Source: Flavobacteriales bacterium
Lineage (GTDB): Bacteria > Bacteroidota > Bacteroidia > Flavobacteriales_D > Crocinitomicaceae
Assembly (NCBI GenBank): GCA_947454525.1
Contig: CANGJM010000010.1
Location: 62,001 to 126,000 of the forward strand
Length of the DNA stretch: 64,000 bases
Direction: 5' to 3'
The position numbers were made by a program, and so were the translations under genes. Each line of letters opens with the position of its first letter. The stretch's first letter is position 1. Positions 48,207 to 55,866 of this stretch are shown here, in pieces. The notes below the pieces were generated by a model. That model saw nothing but the letters and a program-made list of their open reading frames with translations. It was not told where the DNA came from and made no database searches.

Positions 48207-49340
48207 ATGATCTTTCTTTTCTCTCTCCTCTTAATCATTGGCGCCGAATGGATTTTCCTTCACGGACTCATGGAACATTCCTTGTATGTCCTAGCTGGAT
48301 TCCAAGGATTCGTGTTCATCGCGAGTGTTGGATTACTGTTCTTTAACTTTCGTCGTCGCTCTCAAAACGCCGATTACCGCTTGGTGTTTACATATATGGG
48401 TTTGTTCATCGCCACTGGAATTCCAGCGCTTGTTTATTTGCTACCTGGACTTTCCTATTTACTTCTTGGACTCCCCTATTTGCAATACATCGGATGGATT
48501 TTCTCCGTGGGAATCTTTCTCGGAATACTTTACGGCATACAATTCGGCCGATGGAATTGGAAAGTTCACCATGTGACGATTTCCTATCCAAATTTACCGC
48601 AAGCATTTGACGGACTTCGCTTTGTGCAAATCAGTGATGTCCACGTGGGTAGTTTCTTACACCGTTACCAAAAAGTTCAAAAGGCAATCGATTTGATTAA
48701 CGCGCAAGATGCGGATTACGTGTTTTTCACGGGGGATTTAGTCAATAACAAAGCCGATGAAATGCATGGATGGGAATCCCTTTTCTCCTCCATCCAAGCG
48801 AAAAAAGGAAAATTCAGCATCCTCGGGAACCACGATTATGGCGATTATGTGCAGTGGAATGAACAAGACGAAAAACAGGCGAATTTAACCAAGCTCATTC
48901 GCATTCATCAATCCATTGGATTTCAACCTTTACTGAACGACGCCGTTGAATTAGGCGATGGCTGTTGGCTGTTGGGCGTCGAAAACTGGGGAAAAGCTCC
49001 TTTTCGTCAAAGCGGAAAATTAACGGAAACCCTTTCCAAAGTTCCGGCGGATGCTTTCAAAATTTTATTGTCCCACGATCCAAGTCATTTCGATGCGCAG
49101 GTCTTGGACACAGACATCGATTTAACGCTTTCTGGACACACGCACGGCATGCAGTTTGGGATTGAACGCTTCGGGATTAAATTCAGTCCCGTTTCCTTCA
49201 AGTACCGCAAATGGGCCGGATTGTACCAAGTTGACAAGCAATATTTGTATGTCAACCGTGGATTTGGCTTCCTCGGCTTTCCAGGTCGCGTTGGAATTTA
49301 TCCTGAAATCACCCATTTTACCTTGCGCAAAGCCGATTAA
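48207..49340 (+). CDS. Membrane-anchored metallophosphoesterase
   Basis: 377 residues. Four N-terminal hydrophobic segments (about 1-20, 22-46, 60-85, 88-112), then a YkuE/LpxH-like calcineurin domain: ISDVHVGSF, FTGDLVNNK, GNHDYGDYV, LSHDPSHFD and SGHTHGMQFG, all the metal ligands. Faces the cytoplasm or periplasm at the inner membrane; YaeI/YkuE-like enzymes act on phosphodiesters, but the substrate is unknown here. Confidence 0.88.
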   Translation: MIFLFSLLLIIGAEWIFLHGLMEHSLYVLAGFQGFVFIASVGLLFFNFRRRSQNADYRLVFTYMGLFIATGIPALVYLLPGLSYLLLGLPYLQYIGWIFSVGIFLGILYGIQFGRWNWKVHHVTISYPNLPQAFDGLRFVQISDVHVGSFLHRYQKVQKAIDLINAQDADYVFFTGDLVNNKADEMHGWESLFSSIQAKKGKFSILGNHDYGDYVQWNEQDEKQANLTKLIRIHQSIGFQPLLNDAVELGDGCWLLGVENWGKAPFRQSGKLTETLSKVPADAFKILLSHDPSHFDAQVLDTDIDLTLSGHTHGMQFGIERFGIKFSPVSFKYRKWAGLYQVDKQYLYVNRGFGFLGFPGRVGIYPEITHFTLRKAD

Positions 49341-49395
49341 AAGTCCATTTGCTTCGCAGGAAGAATATTCCTACATTTAACTAAAATTATTCGAT

Positions 49396-50319
49396 ATGAC
49401 ACCGATTTACATTATCCTTGGTTTAGCCCTTGCCTTTGTCTTCAGTTCACTCCTTACCGTGACACAAGGAACGATTGCCGTGATTACCTTATTTGGAAAA
49501 TACCAGCGCATTTTGACGCCCGGATTACGCATGAAGATTCCCTTTTTGGAGCAAGTGTACCGACGTATTTCCATTCAGAATCAGAGTATTGAAATGGAAT
49601 TCCAAGCGGTAACCATTGACCAAGCGAACGTGTATTTCAAAAGCATGTTGTTGTACAGTGTGATGGATGCCGAAGAAGAAACGATTAAAAAAGTTGCGTT
49701 TAAGTTCATCAGTAACAAAGACTTAATGCAGGCTTTGATTCGCACCATCGAAGGATCCATTCGTGCGTATGTAGCGAGTCAGAAACAATCTGAAATCCTT
49801 GGTTTGCGCCACGAATTGGTCGAAAGTGTGAAGAATCAAATCGACCACACCCTGGAAACGTGGGGTTACCACTTATTGGACTTACAAATCAACGATATTA
49901 CCTTCGACCAAGCAATCATCGAGAGCATGAGCAAAGTCGTGGCATCGAATAACTTAAAGGCAGCTGCAGAAAACGAAGGACAAGCCTTATTGATCACCAA
50001 AACCAAAGCAGCGGAAGCCGAAGGAAATGCGATTAAAATTGCGGCCTTAGCAGAGAAAGAAGCAGCGATGTTGCGTGGACAAGGAGTGGCATTGTTCCGT
50101 CAAGAGGTGGCAAAAGGGATGAGTGAAGCAGCAGAAGAAATGAAGCAAGCGAATTTGGACACGAACGTGATTCTTTTCTCCATGTGGACCGAAGCCATCA
50201 AGAATTTCGCGGAATACGGAAAAGGAAACACCATCTTCTTGGACGGCAGTGCAGAAGGCATGCAAAAAACCATGAAACAAATCCAGGCGATGTTATCGTC
50301 AGACCAAAATCAAAAATAG
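49396..50319 (+). CDS. SPFH/band-7 (stomatin-like) membrane protein
   Basis: 307 residues. N-terminal anchor helix (about 3-25), then the SPFH domain (VTQGTIAVITLFGKYQRIL, ISIQNQSIEMEFQAVT) and a C-terminal coiled coil with the repeat ENEGQALLITKTKAAEAEG. Forms oligomeric membrane scaffolds that often regulate membrane proteases. No NfeD-type partner gene is visible. Confidence 0.88.
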   Translation: MTPIYIILGLALAFVFSSLLTVTQGTIAVITLFGKYQRILTPGLRMKIPFLEQVYRRISIQNQSIEMEFQAVTIDQANVYFKSMLLYSVMDAEEETIKKVAFKFISNKDLMQALIRTIEGSIRAYVASQKQSEILGLRHELVESVKNQIDHTLETWGYHLLDLQINDITFDQAIIESMSKVVASNNLKAAAENEGQALLITKTKAAEAEGNAIKIAALAEKEAAMLRGQGVALFRQEVAKGMSEAAEEMKQANLDTNVILFSMWTEAIKNFAEYGKGNTIFLDGSAEGMQKTMKQIQAMLSSDQNQK

Positions 50320-50355
50320 ATTCGTTTATTTCCTTTGTCAAAAGGAAGAAATTAC

Positions 50356-50363
50356 TATTTTTG
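50356..50363 (+). promoter_or_regulatory. Promoter -7 box of the 84-nt array and tRNA
   Basis: TATTTTTG with TTTG at 50334-50337 (18 nt spacing). Initiation near 50370 would transcribe the three repeat units and the tRNA as one RNA, ending at the terminator at 50724-50752. Confidence 0.6.
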
Positions 50364-50391
50364 CCAACCGTTACAGTTAAGATTGTAACTC

Positions 50392-50643
50392 GGTCCTATA
50401 GCTTCCCGTAACGACGGGACAAGCAACTTCGCTATAGGACAACTAAGATGTTTAACCGTTACTTCAATGTAACTCGGTCCTATAGCTTCCCGTAACGACG
50501 GGACAAGCAACTTCGCTATAGGACAACTAAGATTTTTAATCGTTACTTCAATGTAACCCGGTCCTATAGCTTCCCGTAACGACGGGACAAGCAACTTCGC
50601 TATAGGACAACTAAGATTTTTAATCGTTACTTCAATGTAACCC
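50392..50643 (+). repeat. Three 84-nt tandem units in register with tRNA-Met
   Basis: Units at 50392-50475, 50476-50559 and 50560-50643 (last two identical; the first differs at three positions). Each starts GGTCCTATAGCT, the same as the first 12 nt of the tRNA at 50644, which sits exactly one period later. Within a unit, GTCCTATAGC and GCTATAGGAC are perfect inverted repeats (10 bp) around an inner hairpin CCCGT-AACG-ACGGG; a second small hairpin GTTAC...GTAAC separates units. No spacers, so not CRISPR. The whole could be a non-coding RNA, a tRNA-cluster remnant or a repeat built on the tRNA start. Confidence 0.85.
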
Positions 50644-50717
50644 GGTCCTATAGCTCAGTTGGTTAGAGCAACAGACTCATAATCTGTGGGTCCACAGTTC
50701 GAGCCTGTGTGGGACCA
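50644..50717 (+). tRNA. tRNA-Met (CAU anticodon, elongator type)
   Basis: Acceptor stem GGTCCTA/TGGGACC, D-loop AGTTGGTTAGA, anticodon stem ACAGA/TCTGT with loop CTCATAA (anticodon CAT), T stem CACAG/CTGTG with TTCGAGC. The first pair is G1-C72, so it is not the initiator. A tRNA-Ile2 reading (lysidine-modified CAU) is less likely from the overall sequence. CCA is not encoded (discriminator A then CCC). Confidence 0.93.
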
Positions 50718-50723
50718 CCCTTT

Positions 50724-50752
50724 AAAGCCTCTTTAATGAGGCTTTTTTTTTA
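50724..50752 (+). terminator. Rho-independent terminator of the tRNA transcript
   Basis: Stem AAAGCCTC / GAGGCTTT with loop TTTAAT, followed by a T tract, beginning 7 nt after the tRNA. Confidence 0.88.
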
Positions 50753-50813
50753 TCACATACTGTTATCAGAATTTATCTACTATAATTGAACTAAATCTCA
50801 GACAATTATTCAC

Positions 50814-50821
50814 TATATTTG
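50814..50821 (+). promoter_or_regulatory. Promoter -7 box of mntA-hepT
   Basis: TATATTTG only 7 nt before ATG 50829, so the message is leaderless or nearly so. Confidence 0.5.
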
Positions 50822-50828
50822 ATTCGAA

Positions 50829-51137
50829 ATGATTGAAGAACTGTCAAATAAAATCGAAGCAATTGCAACCCTTTGTGAAACACATCAGGTGAAAACGATT
50901 GCTGTTTTTGGATCTGCGGCCCGAAATACCATGACACCTGAAAGTGACATCGATTTTCTTGTCCAATTCTCTGATGATATTGACGTACTCGACTTTGCCG
51001 ATAACTATTTTTCTTTGCTTGCATCATTAGAATCTTTAACAGGCAAAGCCATTGATTTAGTTTCGGTTAATTCATTGAAGAATCCTGTTTTAAAAGAAGA
51101 AATCGAAAAATCAAAAATTGAGCTTTATGCAGCATAA
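50829..51137 (+). CDS. mntA: MntA-like nucleotidyltransferase antitoxin
   Basis: 102 residues. Minimal nucleotidyltransferase: VFGSAARNTMTPESDIDFLV with GS at 28-29 and the metal-binding Asp40 and Asp42. Members of the MNT/HEPN type VII systems AMPylate the tyrosine of HepT and switch it off. The next gene begins within its last codons, the usual layout. Confidence 0.9.
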   Translation: MIEELSNKIEAIATLCETHQVKTIAVFGSAARNTMTPESDIDFLVQFSDDIDVLDFADNYFSLLASLESLTGKAIDLVSVNSLKNPVLKEEIEKSKIELYAA

Positions 51138-51465
51138 AGTTCTCAAATACATCCTTGATATTGAAAGTATTATTATCGAGATCGAATCGATAAAGAGAAG
51201 ACTCAATAATGACTTCAATCTTTTCTCTAAGGATATTATTATGCAAAGAGCAGTCGAAAGAGATCTTGAAATCATCGGGGAGGCCGTGCGAAAAATCAGT
51301 GAACTTCAACCAGACATTATTATCTCTTCATCCAAGAAAATTATTGGCTTACGAAACATCATTTCTCATGCCTATGATTCTATTGAACCTGCTTTAATTT
51401 GGGGAATTATTCAGAAAGACATTCCCATTTTGAGCGTAGAAATCCAAGATCTAAAAAACACTTGA
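51127..51465 (+). CDS. hepT: HepT-like HEPN ribonuclease toxin
   Basis: 112 residues from ATG 51127 (MQHKVLKYILDIE), overlapping the mntA end by 11 nt. All-helical HEPN (DUF86) fold. Catalytic motif RNIISHAYD: Arg76, His81 and Tyr83 (RX4HXY), where the Tyr is the known AMPylation site. Cleaves RNA when free of MntA. Ends 1 nt before the convergent GERSEIS remnant. Confidence 0.9.
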   Translation: MQHKVLKYILDIESIIIEIESIKRRLNNDFNLFSKDIIMQRAVERDLEIIGEAVRKISELQPDIIISSSKKIIGLRNIISHAYDSIEPALIWGIIQKDIPILSVEIQDLKNT

Positions 51466-51466
51466 G

Positions 51467-51633
51467 TTAATTATTATTTTCGTCAAAAATATTAGCCAAA
51501 TCCTTCTTAAGTAGGTTCGATATTTCAGACCTTTCGCCCACCCAAGCAGGGATTTCGTTCAAAAAAGCGGAATCCCCTTTTTTATGAACTCAAAAAATAT
51601 TTCAAGCTCATCTTTTGGTTCATTCCAGCTCAT
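51467..51633 (-). pseudogene. Frameshifted small gene with a WVGERSEIS C terminus
   Basis: ATG 51633 reads MSWNEPKDELEIFFEFIKK then stops early. A one-base shift at the AAAAAAGGGG tract restores a frame that runs DSAFLNEIPAWVGERSEISN and ends NIFDENNN before TAA. The end of this protein, VGERSEIS, recurs at 52970-53044. Family unknown; the homopolymer could also be a sequencing slip, in which case the gene is intact (about 56 residues). Confidence 0.55.
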
Positions 51634-51688
51634 TTCTAAACCTTTCTGAGCTTAAAATAGCGTTGTTTTAAGCCAGAAACGAATTTTT

Positions 51689-51739
51689 CACCCTTACTCT
51701 ATTACAAAATTTCGAATATTATACTCTTGTTTTATTACA
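51689..51739 (+). promoter_or_regulatory. Two degenerate iterons upstream of the mobile mystery genes
   Basis: CACCCTTACTCTATTACA (51689-51706) and TATACTCTTGTTTTATTACA (51720-51739), 33 nt apart. They resemble the five iterons TTACCCTTGTTTTGTTACA in front of the ATPase gene at 57197. Confidence 0.5.
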
Positions 51740-51755
51740 AAAAATTTACTTTTTT

Positions 51756-51833
51756 AAGGCTATACCCTTATATTTTATTTTTTATTTCAGGTTATAGCCT
51801 TATATTTGTGTCATATTTTCAGGTTATAGCCTT
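51756..51833 (+). promoter_or_regulatory. Three-site operator and promoter of the mobile mystery A/B pair
   Basis: Palindromes AAGGCTATACCCTT (51756-51769), CAGGTTATAGCCTT (51788-51801) and CAGGTTATAGCCTT (51820-51833) follow each other at exactly 32 nt, about three helical turns. The -7 box TATATTTG (51801-51808) overlaps the second site and the third site ends at the base before ATG 51834. Autorepression by the Xre-type first gene is the simplest reading. Confidence 0.75.
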
Positions 51834-52298
51834 ATGAAAAACACTAAGCAACAATTGCTCATACAGCAAACTGATAAGAAATTAGCGGTGTTTAAACCGT
51901 TAACGTCCAATGTTATCCCTGCAAAAGGATGGATAAACACCGTTCGAACCTCGTTGAAAATGTCTTTTCGGCAATTAGGAAATCGTTTAAAAATTTCTGC
52001 TCAAAGCGCTAAAGAAATAGAAGATCGCGAAGCAAATGGTACAATTACCATAAATGCTTTAAAAGATGCAGCAAATGCACTGGACTTGAAATTGGTATAT
52101 GGCTTTGTTGCTAAAAGTGGCAGCTTGGAACAAATGATTGATGATCGCGCGAAAGAAATAGCAACTGAAATTGTCATGAGGACCAATACCACGATGACCC
52201 TAGAAAATCAACAAAATTCAAAAGAGCGGATTGAACAAGCAATTGCGCAGAAAACATCGGAAATTAAATTTGACATGCCAAAATATTTATGGGATTAG
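51834..52298 (+). CDS. Mobile mystery protein A (Xre-type DNA-binding)
   Basis: 154 residues. A helix-turn-helix from about 40 to 85: TVRTSLKMSFRQLGNRLKIS followed by AQSAKEIEDREANGTITINA. C-terminal part to LVYGFVAKSG and beyond. Matches the pattern of the mobile mystery protein A family (TIGR02612), always followed by protein B. Probably a transcription regulator and antitoxin. Overlaps the Fic gene by 10 nt. Confidence 0.9.
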   Translation: MKNTKQQLLIQQTDKKLAVFKPLTSNVIPAKGWINTVRTSLKMSFRQLGNRLKISAQSAKEIEDREANGTITINALKDAANALDLKLVYGFVAKSGSLEQMIDDRAKEIATEIVMRTNTTMTLENQQNSKERIEQAIAQKTSEIKFDMPKYLWD

Positions 52299-52885
52299 AA
52301 ATCAATTATCTTGACGGTCAGACACCACTAAGCGAAGAAGAATTGGACGGATTAAAGATTCTATCAATTTCTACCCGCGAAGAGCTTGACGAGTTTGAGC
52401 AATTTAACATCGAAAAGGCCATTCAATGGACATTTGGTAAAAAAATCCAACCCAAAGATTTGCTTTCTGAGAAGTTCATCAAAGATTTACATAAAAGAAT
52501 GTACGGTGAGGTTTGGAAGTGGGCCGGTTCTTTCAGAACATCCGAAAAGAATTTAGGGATTAAAAGTTACCTGATTCCAGTTCAGCTCAAACAATTATTA
52601 GATGATGCAATGTATTGGTATGAAAACCAGATCTATTCGCCAGACGAAGTTGCGGTCAGATTCAAGCATCAACTCGTGAGTATTCATTGCTTTGCCAATG
52701 GCAACGGTAGGCACTCTCGCTTAATGGCAGATTTGATTATGGAAAAACTTTACAAGGAACCTTTCCTCCCATGGGGTGGTTCGAGTTTAGTGAAATCAAA
52801 CGAAAAAAGAAAAGAATACATCAATGCCATTAAAATAGCTGATCGTCAAGACTTAAGCCAACTCATTATGTTTGCAAAATCCTAA
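52289..52885 (+). CDS. Mobile mystery protein B (Fic domain)
   Basis: 198 residues. Fic motif IHCFANGNGRHSR at 132-144. His133 is the catalytic His; the usual acidic residue before GNGR is Asn138 here and Pro is replaced by Cys134, a pattern seen in this family. Fic proteins transfer AMP or related groups from a nucleotide to hydroxyl groups of proteins. With protein A it forms a toxin-antitoxin-like pair found on mobile elements (TIGR02613). Confidence 0.9.
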   Translation: MGLEINYLDGQTPLSEEELDGLKILSISTREELDEFEQFNIEKAIQWTFGKKIQPKDLLSEKFIKDLHKRMYGEVWKWAGSFRTSEKNLGIKSYLIPVQLKQLLDDAMYWYENQIYSPDEVAVRFKHQLVSIHCFANGNGRHSRLMADLIMEKLYKEPFLPWGGSSLVKSNEKRKEYINAIKIADRQDLSQLIMFAKS

Positions 52886-52969
52886 ATGACAACATCTGAC
52901 AATCATCTTTTTATCATGTAAAATAATCAAACATATTTATACCTGATGACGTTCTCATGTATAAATAAT

Positions 52970-53044
52970 TCACTTTTCTAATTCCATCACGACCCTCTCC
53001 ATATCCTCCCTCAACACCTTCGATATTTCAGACCTTTCGCCCAT
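52970..53044 (-). pseudogene. GERSEIS remnant, second copy
   Basis: ATG 53044 reads MGERSEISKVLREDMERVVM and ends ELEK before TGA. The bases TTCGATATTTCAGACC and TTTCGCCCA are shared exactly with 51515-51539, the 3' end of the frameshifted gene at 51467-51633. The rest of the gene is lost and the region upstream is heptamer repeat. The two remnants flank the mobile mystery pair. Confidence 0.55.
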
Positions 53045-53050
53045 AAAAAC

Positions 53051-53146
53051 AAAGCGGAGAGCGAGAGCGGAGAGCGCACTAGGCACTGAGCACTAGACAC
53101 TGAGTACTAGGCACTGAGCACTGTTCACTGTTCACTGAGCACTAAT
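53051..53146. repeat. GAGCG-rich stretch and heptamer (CACTNNN) repeat, copy 1
   Basis: AGCGGAGAGCGAGAGCGGAG then CGCACTAGG followed by about ten 7-nt units of the type CACTAGG, CACTGAG, CACTGTT. The 7-nt period cannot be coding. Related stretches are at 54635-54725 and 55921-56010. Confidence 0.75.
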
Positions 53147-53173
53147 CCCAAAAATAACAAATCATTCTCACAC

Positions 53174-53208
53174 AAAAAACCCCAGACACACGTGTGTTCC
53201 GGGGTTTT
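53174..53208 (-). terminator. Rho-independent terminator of the T9SS gene
   Basis: On the minus strand AAAACCCC pairs with GGGGTTTT around the self-complementary ACACACGTGTGT; a T tract follows. It lies 20 nt past the stop of the 53228-54520 gene. Confidence 0.8.
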
Positions 53209-53227
53209 AACTTTTAAAAGCTTTGTA

Positions 53228-54520
53228 TTACTTCACTACTTTCACAATCTCCACGCCATTTACGGTGTGAAGTTCAAGAAAATAAATGCCACTCGCTAAA
53301 GACGCCGTTTCAAGTTGAACTTCTAAGACAGCTGGATTCATTTGTTGGTGAATTTTCCCTTGGGCATCGCGCAAGATCAATGTTTGAATCGAGCTACTCG
53401 CCACGATGTTTAGTTGCTGATCAAAAGGATTCGGTGTCACTTTCAATTTGAACTTGTTGACATTATTCAAACCAGCTGAACCACCGTTCGGATTCAATCG
53501 CTCCGGTTCTGCTTGATAACAATCTGAAGGATGGCGCAGCAAGTCAAAATATAAAGCATTACTTGCAGCACCTTGTGGCGTTATTAATTGCTCAAATACG
53601 ACTAAACCAGTTGTTACCGAAATACCCGCAACCGCATAGCCGCCTTGCGGTAAGAGTGCCGAAAAGTAATAAACACCATTGATCGGATCTACAGTAGAAC
53701 TGCCATTGATGGTGTATGAATTATAAGGCAAAGACTGCTGAGAAACGCGTGTTGCCACGCCTGTTTGCGGATTGATTTTTCCTAAATAACACACATTTGG
53801 AATAGTGGTAGTGGTACGAATAATGCCGTAAATTGTTGTATCAGCACAATTGTAGGTGTAGTTGTCAAAGTACAAGCCTCCTTCGGGAAAAGTGATGGTT
53901 TGATTCGAATAAACTTGGCCATTGTACATATCTAGGCCGATAATTTTGCCTTGGTTGGAATAGTAATAAACCATCTCATGCGGATTAATAGCACAACCTT
54001 GCACCGCATACATTTGGCCTACCGATTGTGGAGAAATTTGAGTAATGACACCTGTATTCGGATCAATAGTAGCCAAATACAACTCACCATTAGCCTGCCC
54101 AATACCTGTAGAAGTAGAGCGACGTGCCAAACCGTAAATAGTGGAGTCACTGGTATTGAAGCGGTAATTATCAAAATAACTCGGCGCAATTGGGTTGGTC
54201 ATGGCATTTTGGGCAGAAGGCAAACCATCTAGCATATTGACCGACACAAAATCGGTTTGCGTCTGAAAAAAGTAAGTCTGGGTAACTGGATCAAGCGCCG
54301 CACCCGTTGCACTTATAATGGATGCCAAGCTATTGGGGCTCACCGGCGTAAGCACCCCACTACCCAAATCTAGTTTACCCAAACGAATGGTTCCGGCAGC
54401 CGTGTTGGTACCGACACCCGGCGTACGCATGACACCATATAAATTGTTGTTGTTTTGTGCCAATGCTGTGAACTGCATAGCGCTCAACAGTAGCAATAAA
54501 AGCGTTTTAAAAGATTTCAT
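53228..54520 (-). CDS. Secreted protein with a T9SS type A sorting domain
   Basis: 430 residues, ATG at 54520. Signal peptide MKSFKTLLLLLLSAMQFTALAQ. The central part has about six repeated beta segments (PVTQTYFFQTQTDFVSVNML, NPHEMVYYYSNQGKIIGLDM, DPINGVYYFSALLPQGGYAV) suggesting a beta-propeller. The C terminus LKVTPNPFDQQLNIVASSS ... LASGIYFLELHTVNGVE is the T9SS type A tail. Exported to the surface; ligand unknown. Codon use is more GC-rich than its neighbours. Confidence 0.88.
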   Translation of the reverse strand: MKSFKTLLLLLLSAMQFTALAQNNNNLYGVMRTPGVGTNTAAGTIRLGKLDLGSGVLTPVSPNSLASIISATGAALDPVTQTYFFQTQTDFVSVNMLDGLPSAQNAMTNPIAPSYFDNYRFNTSDSTIYGLARRSTSTGIGQANGELYLATIDPNTGVITQISPQSVGQMYAVQGCAINPHEMVYYYSNQGKIIGLDMYNGQVYSNQTITFPEGGLYFDNYTYNCADTTIYGIIRTTTTIPNVCYLGKINPQTGVATRVSQQSLPYNSYTINGSSTVDPINGVYYFSALLPQGGYAVAGISVTTGLVVFEQLITPQGAASNALYFDLLRHPSDCYQAEPERLNPNGGSAGLNNVNKFKLKVTPNPFDQQLNIVASSSIQTLILRDAQGKIHQQMNPAVLEVQLETASLASGIYFLELHTVNGVEIVKVVK

Positions 54521-54556
54521 CTCCTTGTAGTTTAGGGGTTTAACTTATTCAAACAA

Positions 54557-54564
54557 CAAAATTA
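54557..54564 (-). promoter_or_regulatory. Promoter -7 box of the T9SS gene
   Basis: TAATTTTG on the minus strand, about 37 nt before ATG 54520; AAGGAG sits directly in front of the ATG, closer than normal for a Shine-Dalgarno site. Confidence 0.4.
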
Positions 54565-54634
54565 AGTTATTGTTTAGAGAGAACGATTAAAAGTTATGTT
54601 TTTCAAACAATTCTAGAACATGTTCTATTTTTTA

Positions 54635-54725
54635 GAGCGAGTCCGCCGCGGCGGAGAGAGCGTAGAGCGCACTAGTCACTGTTCACTAGTCACTAGGCAC
54701 TAGTCCCTGTTCACTAGTCACTGAT
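54635..54725. repeat. GAGCG-rich stretch and heptamer repeat, copy 2
   Basis: AGAGCGAGTCCGCCGCGGCG then GAGAGAGCGTAGAGCGCACT and 7-nt units CACTAGT, CACTGTT, CACTAGG up to about 54722. It lies between the two flanking genes of the T9SS and ATPase. Confidence 0.75.
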
Positions 54726-54735
54726 CCCCAATAAC

Positions 54736-55860
54736 TCAATCGTTCTGTCGAACAAATTCCCGGAAATTCTCTTTGTCAATGACGTGTCCAATCGCGTTGT
54801 AATCTCTCAAGAAGACCGCAGGAATTTTCGCTTTTCCTTTGCTTTGCCATTTAAATTCATACGCGGTAATTTGTCCGTTGGAATCTTCCACGTAATCTAT
54901 TTCTTGTTTTTGAACTGTACGCCAGAAATAATTCGTCGAATATAGTTGATTATACTCCTGACGTTTGATTCGTTCAGAAATTAAAAAATTTTCCCATAAA
55001 GCCCCTTTGTCCGTGCGCAAATCTAATGGATTCAGGTTATTGATGATCATATTCCGAATGCCATTATCGTAAAAATAAATCTTCCGGTTATTTTTAATTT
55101 CATTCCGCTGATTGCGACTAAAACTGTTTAAGCGAAAGACGATGAACGATTTCTCTAAAAGATCAATGTACTTGGACACCGTAACTTTGTCAATTTGCAG
55201 CAAATTGGACAATTCGTTATACGATACTTCATTTCCTATTTGCAATGCTAGAGCCTTTAGAAGTTTGTCTAACAATTCTGGTTTTTTAATCCCTGTTAAG
55301 GAAAGAACATCTTTGTATAAATAGCTCGAGGTTAATTGCTTTAACACATCCCGTGCTTCGGATCGATGATTCAAAATATCGGGATACATTCCATAAATCA
55401 ACCGTTCCTCTAATTGTGCACTCGCCTCAACAAATCCAACATGATTTTCAAATTCTTCCCAACTTATCGGAAATAACTGGTATTCATATTTTCTACCAGT
55501 TAATGGCTCTTGTGTGGAATGACTTATTTCCAAAGAAGAAGATCCACTTAAGATTAACTGTACTTCTTTAAATTGATCCGTAATCATCTTCGCAATAAGT
55601 CCAATTTCCTTAATCCGCTGAGATTCATCTATAAAAACAATGTGATGCTTTCCAATGATGGAACGCAATTTTGAAACTCCAGCATTCTCTAATAAATCTC
55701 TATCCACTGGATCATCTCCGTTCAAAAAAAGAAACTCCTTTCCGTTCAAACATGCATGAATCAAAGTGGTTTTACCCACTTGACGAGGACCCAATAATAC
55801 AATTGCTTTCCCCTTGAAAAACTTTGTATTTAGTGTGTTAAATAAATCTCTTTCAATCAT
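54736..55860 (-). CDS. AAA/DUF4143-family ATPase
   Basis: 374 residues from ATG 55860 (MIERDLFNTLNTKFFKGKAI); a TTG at 55869 lies inside the -7 box. Walker A GPRQVGKTT (24-32), Walker B IVFIDESQ, a helical winged region with GNEVSYNELSNLLQIDKVTV, and a C-terminal restriction-like domain with EIDYVEDSNGQITAYEFKWQ (Asp/Glu and Lys as in PD-(D/E)XK). Role not known; members often lie in mobile or defence islands. Opposite orientation to the related gene at 57197. Confidence 0.88.
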   Translation of the reverse strand: MIERDLFNTLNTKFFKGKAIVLLGPRQVGKTTLIHACLNGKEFLFLNGDDPVDRDLLENAGVSKLRSIIGKHHIVFIDESQRIKEIGLIAKMITDQFKEVQLILSGSSSLEISHSTQEPLTGRKYEYQLFPISWEEFENHVGFVEASAQLEERLIYGMYPDILNHRSEARDVLKQLTSSYLYKDVLSLTGIKKPELLDKLLKALALQIGNEVSYNELSNLLQIDKVTVSKYIDLLEKSFIVFRLNSFSRNQRNEIKNNRKIYFYDNGIRNMIINNLNPLDLRTDKGALWENFLISERIKRQEYNQLYSTNYFWRTVQKQEIDYVEDSNGQITAYEFKWQSKGKAKIPAVFLRDYNAIGHVIDKENFREFVRQND

Positions 55861-55866
55861 AATCAC

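Noticed and set aside
50355-50594. Minus-strand open frame across the 84-nt array (repeated LVPSLREAIGP)
   Set aside because: It is produced by the 84-nt period, which is a multiple of three, and runs through the tRNA-like repeat on the wrong strand; no promoter or start context.
50392-50643. CRISPR array
   Set aside because: The units are nearly identical throughout with no variable spacers, no cas genes are nearby and the unit copies a tRNA start.
50644-50717. Initiator tRNA or tRNA-Ile2 reading of the CAU tRNA
   Set aside because: The first pair is G-C, not the mismatched initiator type, and the overall sequence is closer to elongator Met; Ile2 cannot be fully excluded without a comparison.
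52886-52969. Part of the gap after the Fic gene
   Set aside because: No open frame, hairpin or promoter could be supported; treated as non-coding.
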